The notes under the pieces are model-generated. The model ran no database searches. It was not told the DNA's origin and worked only from the letters and a program-made list of their open reading frames with translations. The position numbers and the translations under genes are program-made. Shown in pieces: positions 20,359 to 30,551 of a stretch of 64,000 bases of DNA (within the stretch, counting starts at the first letter, position 1; each line of letters begins with the position of its first letter). The stretch comes from Brevibacterium aurantiacum (GTDB lineage Bacteria; Actinomycetota; Actinomycetes; Actinomycetales; Brevibacteriaceae), in the NCBI RefSeq assembly GCF_900169065.1, contig NZ_FXZB01000018.1, positions 45,832 through 109,831 on the forward strand, written 5' to 3'.

Positions 20359-23300
20359 TCAGACTTCTTCTACGGTCTGGGCTTCGCGGCGTGACAGGTC
20401 GATGCCGAGCTCTTCAGCTGCTCGGTAGACCTCGTCCTCGCCGTCACGCATCTCAACCTCGGCTCCGTCCGAAGACAGAACTTCGACGTTGAGGCACAGG
20501 GACTGCATCTCCTTGATGAGGACCTTGAACGACTCCGGGATTCCCGGGTCAGGCAGGTTCTCGCCCTTGACGATGGCTTCGTAGACCTTCACACGGCCTG
20601 GGATGTCATCGGACTTGATCGTCAGCAGTTCCTGCAGCGTGTAAGCCGCACCGTAGGCCTCGAGGGCCCACACTTCCATCTCACCGAAGCGCTGGCCGCC
20701 GAACTGTGCCTTACCGCCCAGCGGCTGCTGGGTGATCATCGAGTACGGACCGGTCGAACGCGCGTGGATCTTGTCGTCGACGAGGTGGTGGAGCTTGAGC
20801 ATGTACATGTAGCCGACAGCGATCGGGTACGGGAATGGTTCACCGGAGCGACCGTCGAACAGCTGGGCCTTGCCCGAAGAGTCGATGAGGCGGTCCCCAT
20901 CGCGGTTCGGGGTCGTTGAGTCCAGCAGTCCACGCAGTTCCTGCTCGTGAGCACCGTCGAAGACCGGGGTGGCCAGGTTCGTGCCGGCCTCGGCTTCGCG
21001 AGCGGCTTCCGGCAGCTCTGCAGCCCACTCGGGGTTGCCCTCGATCTTCCAACCCTGCTTCGAGATCCATCCGAGATGGACTTCGAATACCTGGCCGATG
21101 TTCATACGACGTGGAACACCGTGCGGGTTGAGGATGATGTCGACGGGGGTTCCGTCGGCCAGGAACGGCATGTCCTCAACAGGCAGGATGGTCGAGATGA
21201 CACCCTTGTTGCCGTGACGACCGGCCATCTTGTCACCGATGGTGATCTTACGGCGCTGGGCGACGTAGACGCGGACCATCTGGTTGACGCCCGGCGAGAG
21301 CTCGTCGTCTTCCTCGCGGTCGAAGACGCGGACACCGATGACGGTGCCGATCTCGCCGTGAGGAACACGCAGAGAGGTGTCGCGGACTTCGCGGGACTTC
21401 TCACCGAAGATCGCGCGCAGCAGGCGCTCTTCCGGAGTCAGCTCGGTCTCACCCTTCGGGGTGACCTTGCCGACGAGGATGTCGCCGTCGGTGACCTCGG
21501 CGCCGATGCGGATGATTCCGCGATCGTCGAGGTCTGCCAGGGCGTCGGGCGAGATGTTCGGGATGTCGCGGGTGATCTCTTCGGCACCGAGCTTGGTGTC
21601 GCGAGCATCGACCTCGTGCTCCTCGATGTGGATCGAGGACAGGACGTCGTCCTGGACGAGACGCTGGGAGAGGATGATCGCATCCTCGAAGTTGTAGCCT
21701 TCCCAGGACATGAATGCCACGAGGAGGTTCTTGCCCAGTGCCATCTCACCGTTCTGAGTCGACGGTCCGTCAGCCAGGACGGTGCCTGCCTCGACGCGAT
21801 CGCCTTCGTCGACGATGATGCGCTGGTTGTACGAGGTTCCGTGGTTGGAACGCTTGAACTTCGCGGCGCGGTAAGTCTGCATCGTGCCGTCGTCAGCCAG
21901 CACGGTGACGAAGTCAGCCGACACCTCGGTGATGACACCTGGGCGATCGGCGGTGATGACGTCACCGGCGTCGACAGCGGCACGGTATTCCATGCCGGTT
22001 CCGACGACTGGTGATTCCGACATCACCAGCGGCACAGCCTGACGCTGCATGTTCGCACCCATGAGGGCGCGGTTCGCATCGTCGTGCTCGAGGAACGGAA
22101 TCAGCGCAGATGCGACCGACACCATCTGACGTGCGGAGACGTCCATGAAGTCAATCGTGTCGTACTGCACCAGCTCGGCTTCGCCGCCGCCGCCCTTAGG
22201 ACGTGCGAGAACCTCGACCTCGGCGAAACGCTGCTCTTCGGTCAGCGGCGCGTTGGCCTGTGCGATGTTGAACTCAAGCTCATCATCGGCAGTCAGGTAC
22301 TCGGTGTCATCCGTGACGACACCGTCGACGACCTTGCGGTACGGCGTTTCGATGAAGCCGAACGGGTTGATGCGGGCGTAGGAGGCCAGCGAACCGATCA
22401 GACCGATGTTCGGGCCTTCAGGGGTCTCGATGGGGCACATACGTCCGTAGTGCGAGGGGTGGACGTCACGGACTTCCATGGCGGCACGGTCACGCGAGAG
22501 ACCACCAGGTCCCAGAGCCGAGAGGCGACGCTTGTGGGTCAGACCCGCGAGCGGGTTGTTCTGGTCCATGAACTGCGAGAGCTGCGAGGTGCCGAAGAAC
22601 TCCTTGATCGCAGCCACCACAGGGCGGATGTTGATCAGGGTCTGAGGCGTGATCGCTTCGACGTCCTGGGTCGTCATGCGCTCACGAACGACGCGCTCCA
22701 TGCGAGACAGACCCGTGCGGACCTGGTTCTCGATGAGCTCGCCGACCGCGCGGATGCGACGGTTGCCGAAGTGGTCGATGTCATCGAGCTTGACGCTGAG
22801 TTCGATGTCCTCGCCGTCACGCACACCCTTGGAGGTGTCCACGCCTGCGTGCAGAGACACCAGGTAGCGGATGGTGGCGACAACGTCGTCGGTCGAGAGG
22901 ACCGAGTCGCTCAGCGGCGCATCGACACCCAGCTTGCGGTTGACCTTGTAGCGGCCGACCTTGGCCAGGTCATAGCGCTTGGGGTTGAAGTACAGGTTGT
23001 TGAGCAGGTTGCGTGCCGCTTCAGCGGTCGCGGGCTCTGCCGGGCGCAGCTTCTTGTAGATGTCGAGCAGCGCTTCGTCCTGCGTGTTGACCGTGTCCTT
23101 GGCCATGGTCTCGCGGATCGATTCGAACTCGCCGAACTCCTCGAGGATCTTCGCTTCGGACCAGCCGAGGGCCTTGAGCAGAACGGTCACCGACTGCTTG
23201 CGCTTGCGGTCGAGGCGAACGCCGACCTGGTCGCGCTTGTCGACCTCGAACTCCAGCCAAGCACCACGGGAAGGGATGATCTTCGCGGTGAAGATGTCCT

Positions 23301-23838
23301 TGTCAGTGGTCTTGTCGACGCTGGACTCGAAGTAGGCACCGGGCGAACGCACGAGCTGCGAGACGACGACACGCTCGGTGCCGTTGACGATGAACGTGCC
23401 CTTGTCGGTCATGAGGGGGAAGTCACCCATGAAGACGGTCTGGCTCTTGATCTCGCCGGTGTTGTTGTTCATGAATTCGGCGGTCACATACAGTGGCGCC
23501 GAGTAGGTCATGTCGCGTTCTTTGCACTCATCGATGGAGTACTTAGCGGCTTCGAACCTGTGCTCCCGGAACGACAGTGACATCGATCCACCGAAGTCCT
23601 CGATCGGTGAGATCTCTTCGAAGATGTCTTCGAGTCCCGAGGTGGTTGCTACGGAATCGTCTCCGATTTCAATGGCTTCGGCGACGCGGTCCTGCCACGC
23701 TTCCGAGCCGATGAGCCAATCGAAGCTGTCTGTCTGCAGACCGAGCAGATCGGGAACCTCGAGCGGTTCGCGAATCTTCGCGAAGGAGATTCTCTTGGGG
23801 GCGTTAGCGGTCCTGGTGTTATCGTTGGCGGCGGCCAA
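20359..23838 (-). CDS. rpoB: RNA polymerase beta subunit
   Basis: The 1159-residue beta subunit contributes to the active centre and the rifamycin pocket. The rifampicin region reads [13 protein letters not shown] followed by [10 protein letters not shown], with the histidine (His435) and neighbouring positions in the drug-sensitive state. Ala431 replaces the serine common in other genera and I read it as lineage variation. The start is a TTG at 23838 with AAGGA seven bases upstream; no ATG is available near the conserved N-terminus. First gene of rpoBC. Confidence 0.98.
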   Translation of the reverse strand: MAAANDNTRTANAPKRISFAKIREPLEVPDLLGLQTDSFDWLIGSEAWQDRVAEAIEIGDDSVATTSGLEDIFEEISPIEDFGGSMSLSFREHRFEAAKYSIDECKERDMTYSAPLYVTAEFMNNNTGEIKSQTVFMGDFPLMTDKGTFIVNGTERVVVSQLVRSPGAYFESSVDKTTDKDIFTAKIIPSRGAWLEFEVDKRDQVGVRLDRKRKQSVTVLLKALGWSEAKILEEFGEFESIRETMAKDTVNTQDEALLDIYKKLRPAEPATAEAARNLLNNLYFNPKRYDLAKVGRYKVNRKLGVDAPLSDSVLSTDDVVATIRYLVSLHAGVDTSKGVRDGEDIELSVKLDDIDHFGNRRIRAVGELIENQVRTGLSRMERVVRERMTTQDVEAITPQTLINIRPVVAAIKEFFGTSQLSQFMDQNNPLAGLTHKRRLSALGPGGLSRDRAAMEVRDVHPSHYGRMCPIETPEGPNIGLIGSLASYARINPFGFIETPYRKVVDGVVTDDTEYLTADDELEFNIAQANAPLTEEQRFAEVEVLARPKGGGGEAELVQYDTIDFMDVSARQMVSVASALIPFLEHDDANRALMGANMQRQAVPLVMSESPVVGTGMEYRAAVDAGDVITADRPGVITEVSADFVTVLADDGTMQTYRAAKFKRSNHGTSYNQRIIVDEGDRVEAGTVLADGPSTQNGEMALGKNLLVAFMSWEGYNFEDAIILSQRLVQDDVLSSIHIEEHEVDARDTKLGAEEITRDIPNISPDALADLDDRGIIRIGAEVTDGDILVGKVTPKGETELTPEERLLRAIFGEKSREVRDTSLRVPHGEIGTVIGVRVFDREEDDELSPGVNQMVRVYVAQRRKITIGDKMAGRHGNKGVISTILPVEDMPFLADGTPVDIILNPHGVPRRMNIGQVFEVHLGWISKQGWKIEGNPEWAAELPEAAREAEAGTNLATPVFDGAHEQELRGLLDSTTPNRDGDRLIDSSGKAQLFDGRSGEPFPYPIAVGYMYMLKLHHLVDDKIHARSTGPYSMITQQPLGGKAQFGGQRFGEMEVWALEAYGAAYTLQELLTIKSDDIPGRVKVYEAIVKGENLPDPGIPESFKVLIKEMQSLCLNVEVLSSDGAEVEMRDGEDEVYRAAEELGIDLSRREAQTVEEV

Positions 23839-24034
23839 TGGGATCCTTCCGAGTGCTTCACCAATTGATAGGTTGACCCTCCACCCGAAGTCACGCAGAC
23901 GACCGCTGGTGTGTCAGATTTCGACACCGGGCGACAACGTGGTTCACTTGAGTGGAAATGAGGTGCCCCCCGCTATATGAAGGCACGCCACAGGCAGATC
24001 AACGCAAATATCAAGCTTATAGCAATCGGTCAAG
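23839..24034 (-). promoter_or_regulatory. Probable rpoBC promoter region
   Basis: About 195 bp between rpoB and the end of the acetyltransferase gene. Two weak minus-strand candidates are TTGACC (24028-24033) with TATTTG 17 bp later, and TTGATC followed by a TATAGC-type box near 23972-23978. I cannot choose between them, and the long leader is typical of rpoB. Confidence 0.35.
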
Positions 24035-25093
24035 TCATGCAAGACGCTTCTTCCACAGACCGACCCAGGCCCAGGTTTCGAATCCACCTCGATCGTTGAT
24101 GGCCAGCATCCAGGAGTTCTCCACCGCATTCCACGTGTAGATTCGCTCCACTCTGCTCGACTCCCCCAGCGCCACATGATTGGCGATCTTCAGGGCTGCG
24201 CCGAGTCCGTGCCCTCGATGTTCACGCGCGACCAGCGTCGACCCCTGCCATCCCACTGCGGGGCGTTCGTCGAAGTGGGCGACCTCGGTGAATCCGGCGG
24301 CGCTGTCCCCTTTGAGTGCCAGCGCTGTGCCCAGCAGCTCCCGATTCTTCCTGCGCTTCTCATCGAGGGCGCGGACCCGCTCAGCATCCCAGCTCTCCTC
24401 TTCGCCGAATTCCTCGGCTCCCGGAGTGTCCGTGGACATCTTCTGGTGCAGCCAGGCGATCTGTTCGAGGCGATGTTCAGGAGTCGGACCGCTCCAGGTC
24501 TCGATCGTATAGCCGGGATCGAGTTCGACATGAGGCAAGCTCGCTGCGACTGCGGTCTTCGCCACCGAGCACCTCTCCAGCTGCTTGAAGGCGAATCCAT
24601 GATGGCTCAGGAACGCGACATCCGGCTGCCCGGCGGGCAGGCTTCCCGCACCGGTTTCCGCTGCCAGGTGGGCACTGCGCACTTCGGACGCACGGACCGA
24701 CTCGGGATTTTCGCAGTAGCTGGTCAGTTGGGTGCGCCCCTGTGCGACGAGGCTCGTCTCCATCGCAGTCAGCATTTCGGCGCCGAAGCCCTGTCGTCGT
24801 TTGTCCGGGTGAACCGCGCACCACACATCGGCGACATCGAGGTTGTCCTGCAAGGTCAGGTAGGCGATGCCTTTGGCCACAATCGCTCCGCCGAGGCGAC
24901 CGATCCAGGTCTGATGACTCGTGTACTCGTTCGGAGAGAGCAGCTCCTGGCGCACCTCGTCCGCGCGCGGATCGAAATCATCGCCGAGACCCGATGCCCG
25001 GTTGATGAGCGCATCGAAGGCGACCACCTCGGCGAGGATCTCCTCGATCTCGTTCGCAGGGCGAGATCCGGCGGGGATGTGAGTGATCTCCAT
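24035..25093 (-). CDS. Tandem-GNAT acetyltransferase
   Basis: A cytoplasmic acetyltransferase of 352 residues with two GNAT folds. The first shows the acetyl-CoA-binding motif VHPDKRRQGFGAEML near residues 90-105 and the second VAREHRGHGLGAALKIA near residue 300. Tandem GNAT is also the plan of mycothiol synthase, but I do not see MshD-specific segments, so the substrate is unknown. I chose the ATG at 25093 (MEITHIPAG) because a good -10/-35 pair lies just upstream and a longer frame would run through the divergent gene. The transcript would be nearly leaderless. Confidence 0.85.
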   Translation of the reverse strand: MEITHIPAGSRPANEIEEILAEVVAFDALINRASGLGDDFDPRADEVRQELLSPNEYTSHQTWIGRLGGAIVAKGIAYLTLQDNLDVADVWCAVHPDKRRQGFGAEMLTAMETSLVAQGRTQLTSYCENPESVRASEVRSAHLAAETGAGSLPAGQPDVAFLSHHGFAFKQLERCSVAKTAVAASLPHVELDPGYTIETWSGPTPEHRLEQIAWLHQKMSTDTPGAEEFGEEESWDAERVRALDEKRRKNRELLGTALALKGDSAAGFTEVAHFDERPAVGWQGSTLVAREHRGHGLGAALKIANHVALGESSRVERIYTWNAVENSWMLAINDRGGFETWAWVGLWKKRLA

Positions 25094-25131
25094 GAACGGA
25101 CATTCTAGACTTCGAACATGGTCAATGTCAG
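25094..25131. promoter_or_regulatory. Overlapping divergent promoters
   Basis: For the minus strand, CTGACA (25126-25131) and TAGAAT (25102-25107) are spaced 18 bp, with the acetyltransferase ATG 8 bases after the -10. For the plus strand, TAGACT (25106-25111) ends 6 bases before the hydrolase ATG, which implies a leaderless message. The two -10 boxes overlap across a TCTAGA palindrome, so the promoters should exclude each other. Confidence 0.55.
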
Positions 25132-25930
25132 TGTTCTCTCCCAGAATCCGGCCGCAGTCAACTGCGGAATCATCACCGGCTCGAACGCCAGCCTCATCGT
25201 CGACTCGGGCCCCGGGCCCAGCGCCGCGAAGCAGCTGGCGGCCAGGGCACAGCAGCTGAGCCTCGAGGCCACCGGCCGTGTCAATCCTCTTGCGGCCGTC
25301 ATCACTCACGACCATTGGGATCATTTCTTCGGCAACGCCACCCTGGCCGCAGCAGGGGTTGAGACCTTCCACGGTTCTCAGTCCTTCGCAGGAGATCAGG
25401 AGGCGAGCGCGTGGATCGCCCTCGACGCCGTCCGCAATGCACCCGAGACCGCGGAGTTCGCCGCCGAGCTGCCCGAGGATCCCGGCGACCTCCTCGTCGA
25501 CGTCTCCCCCGTCGATGCGCCCGGAGCAGATTCGGGGATCGATCTCGGTGAATGTCGGGTCGAGTTCCATGTGCTGGGCGGGCATTCCACAGCGGATCTC
25601 GTCGTGCGCCTGATCGATCAGGGGATCGTGTTCGCCGGTGACCTGATCGAGGAGGGCGATCCCCCGCAGGCTGGCAATGATGCCTCACTGAGTGAGTGGG
25701 TGACCAGCTTGCACACGCTGCTGTCGTTTTCCGAGGCCACCGTCTTCGTGCCCGGTCACGGGGTGCCTGTTGACCGGGAATTCGTCGAACGTCAGCTCGC
25801 GGACCTCGAGGGGCTGCGGGTGAATCAGGCCGACGCCGAGGTGGCTCTGCCTGCCCGTGTCATGCCCGGTGACCATGACCGCACACTCCCCCGCGAACGG
25901 GTCATCTTCCCTGTCGGTGCAGAGCGGTGA
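25118..25930 (+). CDS. Metallo-beta-lactamase-fold hydrolase
   Basis: A 270-residue MBL-superfamily hydrolase. Metal ligands are visible in HDHWDHFFG (HxHxDH), in GGHSTADL, in the Asp of FAGDLIEEG and in the PGHG loop, in family order. No signal peptide is present, so it is cytoplasmic. Such proteins are mostly thioesterase- or glyoxalase-II-like; the sequence does not indicate a substrate, and antibiotic hydrolysis is not implied. It is divergent from the acetyltransferase through overlapping promoters and its 3' end overlaps the next minus-strand gene by 29 bp. Confidence 0.88.
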   Translation: MVNVSVLSQNPAAVNCGIITGSNASLIVDSGPGPSAAKQLAARAQQLSLEATGRVNPLAAVITHDHWDHFFGNATLAAAGVETFHGSQSFAGDQEASAWIALDAVRNAPETAEFAAELPEDPGDLLVDVSPVDAPGADSGIDLGECRVEFHVLGGHSTADLVVRLIDQGIVFAGDLIEEGDPPQAGNDASLSEWVTSLHTLLSFSEATVFVPGHGVPVDREFVERQLADLEGLRVNQADAEVALPARVMPGDHDRTLPRERVIFPVGAER

Positions 25931-27059
25931 CGAGGTCTGAGCCGATGGCACCGAACAGCGTCTGAGCCCACACGCTGTCGCCTTCGACATAGGGACGGTC
26001 ACCGTCGAAGATCCACTGCAGCTGGTTGGCGGCCTGCCGATCGTTCTGACAGCTGCGGCACACGGGAACCCGGACCCCTGTGCCATCGGCATCGAGGCGG
26101 GTCGTCGACTGTGCCTCTCCGTGCAGCGGATTGATCGTGCACAGACTCTGCGGGAGCTTGCTGCGTCCCCGTGTCCCAGCCTTCTTCGTCCTGCCCGCTC
26201 CCACCTCGGCGATCTCTCGTCCTGCCTGCCGGAGCAGAACCATCGCTCCGGCCAGGTCGATGCGTTCGGAGTCCTCGTCGTCGACGATCCGGCGTGCGAT
26301 CTGATAGGCGTCGAGGGATCTCTCCACCTTCTCGGAATCGGGTGCATCGAGGTTCTGCGTCTGCAGACGATCGATCTCGTCGGCGATCTGAGTGGTGTCG
26401 GCATTGATCGTCTCGCGCAGGGACCGACGCTGCAGAGAATCAACCCGTTCGAGCAGCCGGTCCGGCAGTTGGTACTTCTTCTGCAAACGCTTCTTCGTCG
26501 ACCTCTGCCGCCATGATCGTGTGAACCAGATTCCTGCGATCACGATCGCCAACACCAGCACGGCGATTCCGAGGAACATCGGAGCGAACGATCCCGAATC
26601 GTCGACAGTCTGGACTTCGCTGCCCGAAGCCTCCTGTGCGGTGCCGGCTTCCTCCTCGGTCTTCGTCTGCGGATCCGCATAGAGGTCGAGGAGGGTGTTG
26701 AGCTTGGTCGTCGACGGCGTGCCCACATTCCATTCGTCGCGGGCAATCGAGAGCTGTTCCATGACCTGCATCTGCAGCTCGTGCTGGTCCTCGAAATGCT
26801 GATCGACGGTGAGAGCGCTGCCCCCGTTGATCATGACGTAGACGCCTTCACCGCCGTTGAAGACCTTGATCTGCTCAAGGAGGTCACTGTCGAGAAAATC
26901 CTGGTCGACGGCGATGACGTAGACGTCGTAGTCGACATTGCCCATCGTGGCCTCGGCTTTGTCCATGAGGGCGGGATTGAGGGACCCCGCCAAGGACTCC
27001 TCGATGTAGACGGGATCGGTCTGCAGCGCCTTCGCGACCTGCTCTGCGTCGACTGTCAC
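25902..27059 (-). CDS. Membrane protein with ALxTDPVYI domain and CxxC tail (paralog A)
   Basis: Not recognised by name. The 385 residues start at a GTG directly in a soluble domain (AKALQTDPVYIEE, residues 9-21) with no signal peptide. One membrane segment lies at about 160-185, followed by a strongly basic stretch (RSWRQRSTKKRLQKK), then a helical region and a C-terminal part with Cys307, His313, Cys334 and Cys337 in CTINPLHG and VCRSC, a probable zinc site. The positive-inside rule puts the N-terminal domain outside and the metal site in the cytoplasm. The start overlaps the preceding gene's stop as GTGA. It is clearly related to the two genes upstream. Confidence 0.8.
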   Translation of the reverse strand: MTVDAEQVAKALQTDPVYIEESLAGSLNPALMDKAEATMGNVDYDVYVIAVDQDFLDSDLLEQIKVFNGGEGVYVMINGGSALTVDQHFEDQHELQMQVMEQLSIARDEWNVGTPSTTKLNTLLDLYADPQTKTEEEAGTAQEASGSEVQTVDDSGSFAPMFLGIAVLVLAIVIAGIWFTRSWRQRSTKKRLQKKYQLPDRLLERVDSLQRRSLRETINADTTQIADEIDRLQTQNLDAPDSEKVERSLDAYQIARRIVDDEDSERIDLAGAMVLLRQAGREIAEVGAGRTKKAGTRGRSKLPQSLCTINPLHGEAQSTTRLDADGTGVRVPVCRSCQNDRQAANQLQWIFDGDRPYVEGDSVWAQTLFGAIGSDLVTALHRQGR

Positions 27060-27844
27060 TGTCCTAGTAGCCTCTTTCCGATAGATCGCCAGATCAGAAC
27101 TCCGATGATGCCGACTCCGCCTCCGACGATGAGTCCCAGGACCATGCCTGCCACGGCTCCTCCGCCCGTGGGGTAGGTCAGGTCGCGCGGATCGCTTGAG
27201 TTGTCCACGTCCACGACGATGGGATCGCCGTTGTCATCGATCATCCTTGCATAGGAACCCTCGGCATCCTCTGCTTCGGTGGACTTCAGCGCCCGAACAT
27301 AGTCGAGGGCTCGCCGTGAGACCGTGGCATCATGGTCGAGCTCCAGAGGATCGTCGAGCTGGCGGACGATTCCTTTGTGGCCGAGGTCCTCGTGGACCTC
27401 ATTGGCGACGAGCACCGTGGCACGATCATCGGAGAGCTCTGTCGCGATCCGGGCGGCGGTGAGCTCGCCATCACCGTCTGCGGCGTCGAGCTGCGAGGTG
27501 GTCAGAATCGCCACGTAAATCGGCTCTGTGAGATCACCGACCTCCTTGCGAATTGCTGCCAGCTCGGAGTCCTCGACACCGACCACCTGGTATTCGTCGA
27601 TGAAGACCGGGTCCGTCTCGAGTGCCTTCGCAATCTGCTGGTAGCGGCTTCTGTCGTAGTCGGGATCGTATCGGCTCGCGACGCGATCCGAGTAGATCGA
27701 GTCGACGGAGATCTGATCGCCACTCTCCGCCTCGATCCGCGCAGACTTCGCTTCGTCGAACTTCGCTGAGCTGTACATCGTCGTTCCGACGACCACTGCG
27801 GCGAAGACCAGCAGCGCCAGCGTCCATCTCATCCACGTTCTCAT
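27056..27844 (-). CDS. Membrane protein with ALxTDPVFI domain (paralog B)
   Basis: The 262 residues have an N-terminal membrane segment (about 7-22), an extracytoplasmic domain whose AKALETDPVFIDE (72-84) matches AKALQTDPVYIEE of paralog A, and a C-terminal Gly-rich membrane segment (about 228-252) with a short basic tail. After the motif, a PIYVAILTTSQLD strand resembles DVYVIAVDQDFLD in A and PYFIAIVPKMRD in C. It lacks the CxxC tail of the other two. Its start overlaps the stop of paralog C and its stop overlaps the start of A, so the three are tightly coupled. Function unknown; it may be the membrane scaffold of a complex. Confidence 0.8.
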   Translation of the reverse strand: MRTWMRWTLALLVFAAVVVGTTMYSSAKFDEAKSARIEAESGDQISVDSIYSDRVASRYDPDYDRSRYQQIAKALETDPVFIDEYQVVGVEDSELAAIRKEVGDLTEPIYVAILTTSQLDAADGDGELTAARIATELSDDRATVLVANEVHEDLGHKGIVRQLDDPLELDHDATVSRRALDYVRALKSTEAEDAEGSYARMIDDNGDPIVVDVDNSSDPRDLTYPTGGGAVAGMVLGLIVGGGVGIIGVLIWRSIGKRLLGQ

Positions 27845-29070
27845 CGCTGCCGTCCTCTCGCAGAGACAGCTCCGTGTGCGTCGAGCACGGCATCCTCGAG
27901 AGGTTGAAAGCTGCCGAAGCCGGCGACTGCGTACACGTCACTGCGCTGAAAGTACGGCACGGGCTTCGACCGCTTGGCTCCGGGCCGCTGAGGAACCATG
28001 AGACATTCGGGATCATGTCCGTCGTTGATCTCGCTGCGGCACTTCGCACACAGATCGACCGTGACCGCGGTTCCGCGCTGCCGCAGGGCGAATCTCTCGA
28101 TCCCGTGCCGATGGTGGGGAAAGAGGAAGCAGAACCGCGGTGCCTCGGACTTTTTCGAGGCGGTCCCCCGCAGCCGCTTACGCACCCATTCGAGGGTCGT
28201 CAGCAGGTTCTGCACACCGAAGCGGTGGGAGAAATCACTGTCGTCCGCCCAGTCCGGATGCTCATCCATGATTGCTGTCAACGCGTCCTGGACTCGTCTG
28301 CCGCGGTCGTAGATCCGCCACAGCTCGTCGTCGGACTCAGACGGCTCGGGCAGCGGTTCGAGTGCGCCGTCCACACGTTGGGGCAATCGCTCGTCCTTCA
28401 CCGGATCGGGGCTCGTAGTCAGGCTCGTCCGCCACGAATATTTGGCGCGGCGCCTCATCAGCCACACACTCAGGCCGAGTGCCGTTACGGCAGCCGCCCC
28501 GAATACGAGCGCATCAGGGTTGCCGTTGTCCAGGCCCGTGGCTTCGATGTAGTCCTCATCGCGTTCGCCGACGTCTCGAGTGTCGAAGTCCGGCGGAGGC
28601 GGCAGCTCCTCCCCCTGCGCTGTCGCAACGAGGGTACGGAGATGATGGGGAACGGACAGTTCGAGGGGCAGGAAGTCGTCGCTGGCCGATCGAGCAAACA
28701 TCGCTGAGTCGGGAGGCATCGCGGGTCCGTTGTCGTCAACGACGTAGGCGAACGTCTTCGCTGAGGACTCCGCCATGGTGAACAGGACGATGCTCTGCTC
28801 GGCACGACCGGCTTCGTGGACGCGGAAGGCGAGGTCGGCCGTGAATCTGTCCCAGACATCACGACTACGGACGGTATCGCGCATCTTCGGCACGATGGCG
28901 ATGAAATAGGGAATGCCGGACTTCTCGGTTTCGTCTGCGGCACGTCGCAGTGCGCTCAGCTGGTTCGCTGTCAGTCCCGGTTCGACGATCGGGTCGATGA
29001 ACAGCGGATCGTCATCCCAAGCTGAGCGGATGCGCGATCGCAGCTTTTCCAACAGTCGACTTTCGGTCAC
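27841..29070 (-). CDS. Membrane protein with DDPLFIDP domain and CxxC tail (paralog C)
   Basis: First gene of the three-paralog operon. With the GTG at 29070 the product is 409 residues. The soluble N-terminal domain begins with WDDDPLFIDP (18-27). One membrane segment (ALVFGAAAVTALGLSVWLM) is followed by RRRAKYSWR, then a helical region and a C-terminal part with Cys314, a His cluster ending at His322, Cys341 and Cys344 in CFLFPHHRHG and LCAKC, matching paralog A. The GTG lacks a strong Shine-Dalgarno, and an ATG at 29112 is possible; the ATG further out would start close to the rplL terminator. N-terminus outside and metal site inside is inference from flanking charge. Confidence 0.78.
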   Translation of the reverse strand: MTESRLLEKLRSRIRSAWDDDPLFIDPIVEPGLTANQLSALRRAADETEKSGIPYFIAIVPKMRDTVRSRDVWDRFTADLAFRVHEAGRAEQSIVLFTMAESSAKTFAYVVDDNGPAMPPDSAMFARSASDDFLPLELSVPHHLRTLVATAQGEELPPPPDFDTRDVGERDEDYIEATGLDNGNPDALVFGAAAVTALGLSVWLMRRRAKYSWRTSLTTSPDPVKDERLPQRVDGALEPLPEPSESDDELWRIYDRGRRVQDALTAIMDEHPDWADDSDFSHRFGVQNLLTTLEWVRKRLRGTASKKSEAPRFCFLFPHHRHGIERFALRQRGTAVTVDLCAKCRSEINDGHDPECLMVPQRPGAKRSKPVPYFQRSDVYAVAGFGSFQPLEDAVLDAHGAVSARGRQR

Positions 29071-29174
29071 CTGACAAGACCAATATGAGCCACTTGCCGA
29101 ACCCGCCCTCATTGGTTCCGAGTCTGCAACATTGTCGGCCCAGCACCCATGCCTCGGGCACTGCAGCACAGATA

Positions 29175-29210
29175 GAAAGAACCCCACAGCATCAGCTGTG
29201 GGGTTCTTTC
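29175..29210 (-). terminator. rplJL terminator
   Basis: A perfect 16-bp stem (arms 29175-29190 and 29195-29210, loop ATCA) lies 33 bp beyond the rplL stop; the end of the right arm reads TTCTTTC on the minus strand, giving a U-rich exit. It separates the ribosomal operon from the three-paralog operon. Confidence 0.88.
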
Positions 29211-29242
29211 AAGCGGCAGCAGTCAGACTGCTGCCAGCGAAA

Positions 29243-29623
<381 letters not shown>

Positions 29624-29680
29624 GGTGGCCAGTCCTTCCTTTGGTGGTCACGGTGAGTGACCGGGTTTATGGGGTGTTGC

Positions 29681-30214
29681 TCAGGCGTCTGAGGCAGGAG
29701 CGTTGTCCTGCTTCTCGCGCAGAGCGTCGACAGTGCGCACGGCCTTGACCATCGGAGCGGTGAAGAGGTAAGCCGCCTGGTGGAGGCTTGCCTTCATTGC
29801 GCCAGCTGCCTTTGCAAGCAGCACTTCGCGTGGTTCGAGGTCGGCGAGTTTGTTGACATTCTCAGCACTGAGGACGGCACCATCCCAGTAGCCGCCCTTC
29901 AATACGAGCTGAGAATTCGCCTTGGCAAAGTTACGCAATGCCTTTGCAGCCTCTGGTGGTTCACCGTTGACGAATGCGATCGCGGTGGGTCCGTTGAGGA
30001 ACTCATCGAGGTCGTTGATTCCGGCTTCTTTGGCTGCAATAGCAGTGAGCGTATTCTTTACCACGGCGTAGCTGACGTTCTCACCGAGTGAAACGCGCAG
30101 ATCTTTCATCTGCGCAACGGTGAGACCGCGGTACTCGGTCAGCAACACAGCATCGGAGTTCTCAAACTGCTGTTTGAGCTCCTCTACTGCGGCTGCCTTG
30201 TCTGGCCTCGCCAT
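29681..30214 (-). CDS. rplJ: 50S ribosomal protein L10
   Basis: L10 anchors the L7/L12 stalk and represses its own operon by binding the leader. The 177-residue protein has ENSDAVLLTEYRGLTVAQMKDLR and the C-terminal helix that carries L12 dimers. The ATG at 30214 has AAAGGA upstream and gives the normal MARPDKAAAV start; the longer frame would begin inside the leader attenuator. Confidence 0.96.
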   Translation of the reverse strand: MARPDKAAAVEELKQQFENSDAVLLTEYRGLTVAQMKDLRVSLGENVSYAVVKNTLTAIAAKEAGINDLDEFLNGPTAIAFVNGEPPEAAKALRNFAKANSQLVLKGGYWDGAVLSAENVNKLADLEPREVLLAKAAGAMKASLHQAAYLFTAPMVKAVRTVDALREKQDNAPASDA

Positions 30215-30259
30215 GGTAGTTCCTTTCGTACAGTCGCCGATCGTGTCCCGACAACAAAA

Positions 30260-30291
30260 AAGCGCTCCACGCAGGTATGCGTGAAACGCTT
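30260..30291 (-). promoter_or_regulatory. Attenuator in the L10 leader
   Basis: On the minus strand a 14-bp stem (two G-U pairs, loop TACC) runs into TTTTTTGTT, a textbook intrinsic terminator, ending 45 bp before the rplJ ATG. The sequence between it and the candidate promoter near 30430-30465 is the expected place for the L10-binding leader fold. Premature termination or L10-dependent attenuation is therefore likely. Confidence 0.8.
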
Positions 30292-30503
30292 CAGATGATG
30301 AGTTCATAGGAACTCACCGGAAGAATCTCGTGCTCACCTGCGCGGGTCACTCCATTGGAGTCTTCGTTTCCGGGCAACAGGATCCGATTGCGAATTCTGC
30401 AGATTCCGGAAAGACCGACGGTCTTGGGTAGTTGAAGTCTATCGAAGGTGCTCGCGCCAAGTCCAATCGACCGCAGAGATGCTGAACACATCGCTCGCTC
30501 AGC

Positions 30504-30535
30504 CGATCTCGACCTCTACCGATCTCGACCTCTAC
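30504..30535. repeat. Perfect 16-bp tandem duplication
   Basis: CGATCTCGACCTCTAC occurs twice head to tail (30504-30519, 30520-30535) between adhP and the rplJ leader. It lies upstream of the probable rplJ promoter (minus-strand TTGGAC, 19 bp, TAGACT near 30430-30465). It could be a recent slippage duplication or a pair of binding sites. Confidence 0.85.
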
Positions 30536-30551
30536 GACAAGCCTGGCAACA

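Noticed and set aside
22527..22565. Ala431 in the rifampicin region of RpoB as a resistance mutation
   Set aside because: The neighbouring drug-contact residues are wild type, and Ala at this place is likely lineage variation.
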